From NCBI RefSeq assembly GCF_900496995.4, contig NC_044008.1:1588453-1652452 (forward strand): a stretch of DNA of 64,000 nucleotides, in the 5' to 3' direction. Positions 61,201-64,000 of the stretch are shown here, one piece after another (the first letter of the stretch is position 1; each line of letters opens with the position of its first letter). The notes under the pieces were generated by a model. It did not search any database and was not told the origin of the DNA. It was given only the letters and a program-made list of their open reading frames with translations. The translations under genes were made by a program, and so were the position numbers. This DNA is from Aquila chrysaetos chrysaetos (Eukaryota; Chordata; Aves; Accipitriformes; Accipitridae).

Positions 61201-61671
61201 ACCAGTACAGCCTCCCAGCGCCTCTCACTTTCCAGTGCCCCCCACCCTCAACGTGCTTCCCAGTCCCTCCCAGCACACCCCAGCACCCTCTTTCCCCGGT
61301 ACCCCTCCGCCACAATAACTCCCAATACCTACCAGCGCTCTCCAGCCCCCCCCCCCCAACGACTCCTGTCGCCTCCCAGGACCCTTCAGCGTCTCCCCAG
61401 CACCCCCCCAAATAACTTCGAGAGCTCACCAACCTCCCCCCCCCGCGGTGCCATACGACCGGGCTGCTCCCCCCCTCGCCCCCCCAACCCCGCTCCCCTC
61501 AGGCCCGGTGCCAGCGAAGCCACCCCCCCCAAGCCCCGCTCCCCCTCACCCGTCGGGGCCGGCACCCTCAGAGGCGATGCCACCGTCGATGAGGTCGCGG
61601 ATCTGCTGAGGGGTGACGGCGGGCGGCCTTCCACGGGATCCCCCCGCCTCCCCGGCGCTGGGCGCCGCCAT
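52197..61671 (-). CDS. ZC3HC1: ZC3HC1 (NIPA), zinc finger C3HC-type containing 1
   Basis: ZC3HC1 is a nuclear protein first described as an F-box-like SCF adaptor that limits nuclear cyclin B1, and later as a nuclear-basket component that binds TPR. Ten exons join in frame to give 488 residues, against about 502 in human. The first C3HC set lies in exons 3-4 (CSSC at 109-112, His144, Cys148). A second set is split between exon 7 (CSRC at 265-268) and exon 9 (HRDWC at 410-414). A basic nuclear localisation stretch (RKAKRTR) lies near 383-389, preceded by SP sites like those phosphorylated in the human protein. The C-terminus ends [11 protein letters not shown] plus a short avian tail. Intron phases are 2, 0, 1, 1, 2, 2, 0, 0, 0. 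Intron 2 is an AT-AC U12-type intron. The promoter is shared with KLHDC10. Confidence 0.97.
52266..53233 (-). other. ZC3HC1: ZC3HC1 intron 9
   Basis: A 968 bp phase-0 intron with GTGAGC donor. No repeat or RNA gene is recognised. Confidence 0.85.
53234..53443 (-). CDS. ZC3HC1: ZC3HC1 coding exon 9
   Basis: 210 nt encode residues 397-466. [17 protein letters not shown] supplies the His and Cys of the second zinc-binding set (His410, Cys414). [12 protein letters not shown] matches the conserved helix after it. Acceptor TACCCAG. Of two overlapping GTG donors, GTGAGC at 53233 is preferred because it fits consensus and keeps the frame. Confidence 0.95.
53655..53861 (-). CDS. ZC3HC1: ZC3HC1 coding exon 8
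   Basis: 207 nt encode residues 328-396, a low-complexity linker rich in Ser-Pro sites. It ends in the nuclear localisation stretch [12 protein letters not shown] and a Ser run. The linker corresponds to the region phosphorylated at mitotic entry in the human protein. Acceptor TGGCAG, donor GTGAGT, both phase 0. Confidence 0.95.
53862..54275 (-). other. ZC3HC1: ZC3HC1 intron 7
   Basis: A 414 bp phase-0 intron with GTATGG donor and TGGCAG acceptor. Nothing else is seen in it. Confidence 0.85.
54276..54501 (-). CDS. ZC3HC1: ZC3HC1 coding exon 7
   Basis: 226 nt encode the end of Ser252 and residues 253-327. [13 protein letters not shown] (from Cys265) is the first half of the second zinc-binding set. 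The rest is a diverged linker ending [19 protein letters not shown]. Acceptor CCTACAG, donor GTATGG. Confidence 0.96.
54502..55351 (-). other. ZC3HC1: ZC3HC1 intron 6
   Basis: An 850 bp phase-2 intron with GTGGGT donor. No recognisable secondary feature. Confidence 0.85.
55352..55509 (-). CDS. ZC3HC1: ZC3HC1 coding exon 6
   Basis: 158 nt encode residues 200-251 and two bases of Ser252. [13 protein letters not shown] and [13 protein letters not shown] match the helical segment between the two zinc-binding sets. Acceptor CCCGCAG, donor GTGGGT. Confidence 0.95.
55510..56993 (-). other. ZC3HC1: ZC3HC1 intron 5
   Basis: A 1.48 kb phase-2 intron with GTGAGT donor. No repeat or extra exon is recognised. 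Confidence 0.85.
56994..57121 (-). CDS. ZC3HC1: ZC3HC1 coding exon 5
   Basis: 128 nt encode the end of Asp157 and residues 158-199, including [19 protein letters not shown], which is highly conserved in the family. Acceptor CATCAG, donor GTGAGT. Confidence 0.96.
57122..57678 (-). other. ZC3HC1: ZC3HC1 intron 4
   Basis: A 557 bp phase-1 intron with GTTGGT donor, a weaker but acceptable site. Nothing else is seen. Confidence 0.85.
57679..57762 (-). CDS. ZC3HC1: ZC3HC1 coding exon 4
   Basis: 84 nt encode the end of Tyr129, residues 130-156 and the first base of Asp157. [20 protein letters not shown] carries His144 and Cys148 of the first C3HC set. Acceptor CTTGCAG, donor GTTGGT. Confidence 0.97.
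57763..59852 (-). other. ZC3HC1: ZC3HC1 intron 3
   Basis: A 2.1 kb phase-1 intron with GTACGT donor. It contains a CR1 element at about 59180-59650 in antisense to the gene. The rest shows no feature. Confidence 0.85.
59180..59650 (+). mobile_element. CR1 LINE, 3' part
   Basis: About 470 bp run from CATCCAGAGGAGGGGAACAA through AGGCTGGAGAGGAGGAC-like text to CCTTCCAACTGCAAC and a short ATTCTGTTCTAA tail. These are the order and wording of the CR1 3' open frame and 3' UTR. The element is 5'-truncated and carries internal stops. It lies opposite to ZC3HC1 within intron 3. Confidence 0.92.
59853..60003 (-). CDS. ZC3HC1: ZC3HC1 coding exon 3
   Basis: 151 nt encode residues 79-128 and one base of Tyr129. 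[20 protein letters not shown] and [14 protein letters not shown] give the first Cys residues of the C3HC domain. The exon begins directly after an AC dinucleotide, which together with the upstream U12-like branch site marks it as the 3' end of an AT-AC intron. Donor GTACGT. Confidence 0.96.
60004..60183 (-). other. ZC3HC1: ZC3HC1 intron 2, AT-AC U12-type intron
   Basis: A 180 bp phase-0 intron with no GT-AG pair that would join the exons in frame. Its 5' end reads ATATCCTTT, the perfect U12 AT-AC donor. Near the 3' end is TATCCTTAATG, close to the U12 branch consensus TTCCTTAAC, with the likely branch A at 60013, 9 nt before the AAGCAC end. Splicing at AC restores ETFTPLKW, equal in length to the human ETFSSLKW. 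Use of the AG three bases upstream would insert one His and leave the branch site too close. Confidence 0.9.
60184..60295 (-). CDS. ZC3HC1: ZC3HC1 coding exon 2
   Basis: 112 nt encode the last base of Gly41 and residues 42-78, including [18 protein letters not shown], which is conserved in the family. Acceptor TTCTTTAG; the 5' splice site after Thr78 is ATATCCTTT. Confidence 0.95.
60296..61549 (-). other. ZC3HC1: ZC3HC1 intron 1
   Basis: A 1.25 kb phase-2 intron with GTGAGG donor. About half of it is a degenerate CCAGT-type minisatellite (60860-61385). No further exon is seen. Confidence 0.85.
60860..61385. repeat. Degenerate CCCAGTGCCCCCCAGTA-type minisatellite
   Basis: Many variants of CCAGTACTGCCTCCCAGTGCC and shorter CCCAGTA units follow each other, best between 61010 and 61260. 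Spacing is irregular, roughly 11-23 bp. It accounts for the long proline- and serine-rich open frames on the plus strand. Confidence 0.7.
61550..61671 (-). CDS. ZC3HC1: ZC3HC1 coding exon 1 with start codon
   Basis: 122 nt encode residues 1-40 ([10 protein letters not shown]...) and two bases of Gly41. [14 protein letters not shown] matches the human TPQKIRQLIDEGIA. The ATG lies in CAAGATGGCGGC, a perfect TISU element, so the 5' UTR is expected to be very short. Donor GTGAGG. Confidence 0.94.
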
Positions 61672-61675
61672 CTTG
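61664..61675 (-). promoter_or_regulatory. ZC3HC1: TISU / YY1 element over the ZC3HC1 start codon
   Basis: CAAGATGGCGGC on the minus strand matches the TISU consensus SAASATGGCGGC at every position and contains the YY1 core AAGATGGCGGC. TISU elements act both as a downstream promoter element and as a strong initiation context for mRNAs with 5' UTRs of only about 5-30 nt. Confidence 0.75.
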
Positions 61676-61714
61676 GTCCCTCACTCCGTCACGGCCCGGG
61701 GAGGGAGGAGGGGG

Positions 61715-61723
61715 GGCGGGAAA
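61715..61723 (+). promoter_or_regulatory. E2F-type motif
   Basis: GGCGGGAAA lies about 45 bp upstream of the ZC3HC1 ATG. It is a consensus E2F site, and E2F control would suit a gene that acts at G2/M. Occupancy is not shown. Confidence 0.5.
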
Positions 61724-61741
61724 CGAAGCCGCGTAGGAGCG

Positions 61742-61747
61742 TTCCGG
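61742..61747. promoter_or_regulatory. ETS-type motif
   Basis: TTCCGG (CCGGAA on the minus strand), an ETS-family core, close upstream of ZC3HC1. Confidence 0.35.
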
Positions 61748-61948
61748 TCCCGCTATGGAGCTGACCATGACCCTACGCAACTCCCACACGGCCTCCTCGT
61801 CCCCACGGAGGGTTAACGGGGTGCTGCCGCCTCCGCTGGAGGAACCCCGCGGCCCTCCCCGGTTCCCCAAACCCCGGGCTCCATACACCCACACCCCCCC
61901 TTCCTCCCCTTTTCGGCGCTCTATTGCTTCTGCCTGCCCCTCAGCGGC

Positions 61949-61959
61949 GCGCAGGCGCA
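61949..61959. promoter_or_regulatory. NRF1-type motif
   Basis: GCGCAGGCGCA in the middle of the divergent interval is one base from the NRF1 palindrome GCGCATGCGC, a frequent element of bidirectional CpG promoters. Confidence 0.5.
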
Positions 61960-62079
61960 GTGATCATTGCTCAGCCCCCGCCCCCCCCCCATCAACAACA
62001 GCGTTCTCTCCTCGGCCTTCCCCCACCTACCAAGAAGCCCGCGTTTCATAGGCCGCGGCCCGCAGAAACTTCGTCGCTG

Positions 62080-62084
62080 ATTGG
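62080..62084 (-). promoter_or_regulatory. Inverted CCAAT box
   Basis: ATTGG about 61 bp upstream of the KLHDC10 ATG is an NF-Y type element on the reverse strand. Confidence 0.45.
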
Positions 62085-62144
62085 AAGGCGGCCCGCCGTT
62101 GGCTGCCGCCTGGCTTCGCCCTGAGGAGGAGCGGACGGGGGGCT

Positions 62145-62259
62145 ATGTCGGCGGCAGACGGTGCCCGGGAGGGTGTCGGGGAGGGCCCGGGCGGTGCGGC
62201 GGGTGGCGGTGGTCTCCTCAACCGCTTCGTACAGCTGCCGGGCAGGCCGCGCTCGGCGG
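62145..62259 (+). CDS. KLHDC10: KLHDC10 coding exon 1 (partial gene)
   Basis: KLHDC10 is a Kelch-repeat substrate receptor of the Cullin-2/Elongin BC ubiquitin ligase. It recognises certain C-terminal degrons, including Ala tails added in ribosome quality control. The 115 nt coding part starts MSAADGAREG, continues as a Gly-rich segment, and ends LLNRFVQLPGRPRSAG with a GTGAGT donor in phase 1. The human protein likewise starts MSAA, is Gly-rich, and has LNRFVQLSGRP before the exon boundary. The Kelch repeats and C-terminal BC/Cul2 box would lie to the right of the window. Strand and position match the human gene order. Confidence 0.92.
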
Positions 62260-64000
62260 GTGAGTGGTCGCCGGTTCCCCGGGCGGGGAGGAGGGGTGAC
62301 CCCATCCCCGGGGTGTCGGGGACCGGGGCACCCCCGTCCCCAAGGCCCTGAGAGGACGGATACCCCGCAGTTTTGGGGTTGGGGGGGCGTTGCCCGCGGT
62401 GCCGGGGCTCTGGGACGTTTTGAGGGGGAGCTGGGGTAGCCTATGGGCTTGGGATGGGGGGGGGGGGGGTGTCACCCGGTCCCGAAGGCCCCGGGGGTGG
62501 TGTAGGGAGGGCCGGGGGATGTTCCCGTCCCCACGGTCCCGGGATAAGGGGTCTTGGAGTTGCGGATGGGGCGGTCACCCCTTTCCAAACGGTTTTAGGG
62601 TGTTGAAGGGGAGCCACGGTCTTGAGGGGTGGGGGGGGTCACCCCTCTCCTACGAATCTAAGGGACGGCCGTTCTTCTTTCCCCATCCTGACAGTCTCAG
62701 CTTTTTGGGGGATGCTCGGATGCCCCACACGGGCGGTTCATCCCCATGGACATGGGGTGTGGGGGGGGACACGGGGTACCCCGCGGTCCTTGGTGGAGGT
62801 CAGCCCCATCTCAGCAGCCCTGTGATCCTGGATGGGCCTGGGCTAACCCATGGTCACCCCCCCCCTCCTCCCTCCCCAATCCCAGCGTATCACGTTTTTG
62901 GGGTGGGGGGCCCCACAGTCCTGGGAGGGATGATCCTGGGATGGGGTGTCCAGGCTAGCAGAGGGACCTTGGATGAGATGCCAGCCCAGTCGTGTGACCT
63001 GGGAATGGTGGTTCTTTCTGTTTTCCACCTTCCTCCTAGCAGTGTTGGTATGTGGGGGGATTACCCCACCCCAACAGCCCCAGGATATTAGAGGGAGGAG
63101 GCCAGGGTTAACCCACAGTCGTAAGATTGGGAAGATCACCCCCATCCCAGCAGTTCTGTGATACTGGGAGGGATGTGGGGCACCCCGTGGTTCTGTGATG
63201 GGGGTATTCCCAATCGGTTTGGGGTATCCCCCCCCCTTCCTTATCTCCATGGCACCCCCTGCCCTCAAGGGCCACATGGTACTGGGGTGCTGCCACCCAG
63301 GAGGTGGGTACCCCAGGCCCAGGACATCCTTTTCTGCCCTGGCTGCCCCTGGCCCTACCACTCAGATCCCTCGACGGGGGATGTGAAGCCTCTCGCTGCC
63401 TCAGGGGTAGGAGCCTGTGTTTGGTGTGTCTGGAGCACCAGCAGCAGCGGGGAATGGGCTTTCAGACCAGGGTCCATGTTTCGATCCCTGTGAAACCTGT
63501 CTAGATCTGCAGCAAGGACGCCTTCGAGCCTTGTACAAGACCACTGTGAATTTGCTAAGTGGCTCCACACTTTCTATTTTTGGGCGAATTCTCAAACATG
63601 TTTCCTTCCTTCTGTGATAAGGGCCTTTTTTGGTAACACAAGAACTGATTATCTTCATGTTCCTGAATTTTAATCATTGGCTTGAGCAAGCTGGTAGCAC
63701 GTCCTCCTGATGCAGTTGTAACGATCCCACTTCTGGCTACCGATTATGTCCCGACATGGAATCCTGCCCTCCACCACCTGCACAGGGGCAGATGCTGCAG
63801 CCCCAGGTACAAAATGCCCCCATTCAGCTCAGCCTTAGCACGTAAGTCCAGCCTTAACAAACCTGAAGCTGATTGTCGATCTTGCTGAAAAACTACCTGA
63901 TGGAAAAATCCTGTTTGAGTCGATTGCTGGAGTTTTCTCCCCATTCAACACCTGTTAATGTCCTATTTATAGAGCTCCAGCAGCAGCCCTTACATAACCA
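62260..64000 (+). other. KLHDC10: KLHDC10 intron 1, partial
   Basis: The intron starts GTGAGTGG and runs off the right edge. I looked for exon 2, which should begin with a KKKIRW-like segment, and did not find it. The first kilobase is dominated by a degenerate G/C-rich repeat; the last 600 bp return to average composition with no recognised feature. Confidence 0.82.
62560..63330. repeat. Degenerate GC-rich minisatellite-like region
   Basis: Variants of a roughly 45-65 bp motif recur, containing GTCACCCC, CATCCCAGCAG, a CTGTGAT-type core and TGGGAGGGAT. Copies are best seen at about 62800-62840, 62880-62945 and 63130-63200. Divergence is high, so unit boundaries are approximate. Long open frames here are a by-product of composition. 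Confidence 0.5.

Larger units (their letters stand above)
61500..62300. promoter_or_regulatory. CpG island with bidirectional ZC3HC1/KLHDC10 promoter
   Basis: The two start codons face away from each other and are separated by only 473 bp. The interval is GC- and CpG-rich and contains E2F, ETS, NRF1 and CCAAT motifs but no TATA box, as usual for head-to-head housekeeping pairs. Confidence 0.8.

Noticed and set aside
61072..61764. A 230-codon Pro/Ser-rich frame across ZC3HC1 intron 1 and exon 1
   Set aside because: It consists of the CCAGT minisatellite read in one frame and is antisense to the true first exon.
62390..63091. A 233-codon open frame in KLHDC10 intron 1
   Set aside because: It is explained by the degenerate GC-rich repeat. 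It has no family similarity and does not fit the KLHDC10 sequence.
1..64000. CRISPR arrays, bacterial operons, mitochondrial insertions or rRNA genes
   Set aside because: No regularly spaced direct repeats or matching gene content; the window is an ordinary vertebrate nuclear locus with spliced genes.

Overview
The window is nuclear DNA from a vertebrate, almost certainly a bird. CR1-type LINE tails, one ERV-type solo LTR of a form I associate with avian genomes, short introns and very GC-rich promoters with long C/G homopolymers all point that way, and no mammalian SINEs or L1 are seen. The LTR type suggests a non-galliform (neoavian) bird, which is inference. Gene order and strands match the segment of human 7q32 that carries UBE2H, ZC3HC1 and KLHDC10.

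Layout. (1) 1-49.3 kb, minus strand: UBE2H. Six of its seven coding exons are present (residues 1-142 of an expected 183). Every splice site and phase closes, and the last exon must lie left of position 1. Most of the 49 kb is intron, including a 27.5 kb first intron. The CpG-rich promoter and a repeat-rich 5' UTR lie at about 48.85-49.35 kb. (2) 49.35-51.8 kb: a GC-rich intergenic stretch with a degenerate minisatellite and no supportable gene. (3) 51.8-61.7 kb, minus strand: ZC3HC1 (NIPA). It is complete in ten coding exons encoding 488 residues with both C3HC-type zinc-binding motif sets. (4) 61.67-62.14 kb: a 473 bp head-to-head promoter. (5) 62.145 kb to the right edge, plus strand: first coding exon of KLHDC10 and the start of its first intron.

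The strongest unusual signal is splicing. ZC3HC1 intron 2 has an AT-AC intron with a perfect U12-type donor and a U12-like branch site. UBE2H intron 1 has a U12-type GTATCCTT donor, a near-consensus U12 branch site 13 nt from the AG, and no polypyrimidine tract. Two neighbouring ubiquitin-pathway genes therefore each appear to depend on the minor spliceosome. The ZC3HC1 start codon also lies inside a perfect TISU/YY1 element.

Together the locus holds an E2 enzyme (UBE2H), a nuclear zinc-finger protein described as an SCF adaptor and nuclear-basket factor (ZC3HC1), and a Cullin-2 substrate receptor (KLHDC10). Exon assignments rest on translated exons, splice consensus and remembered vertebrate family sequences; no database search was possible.
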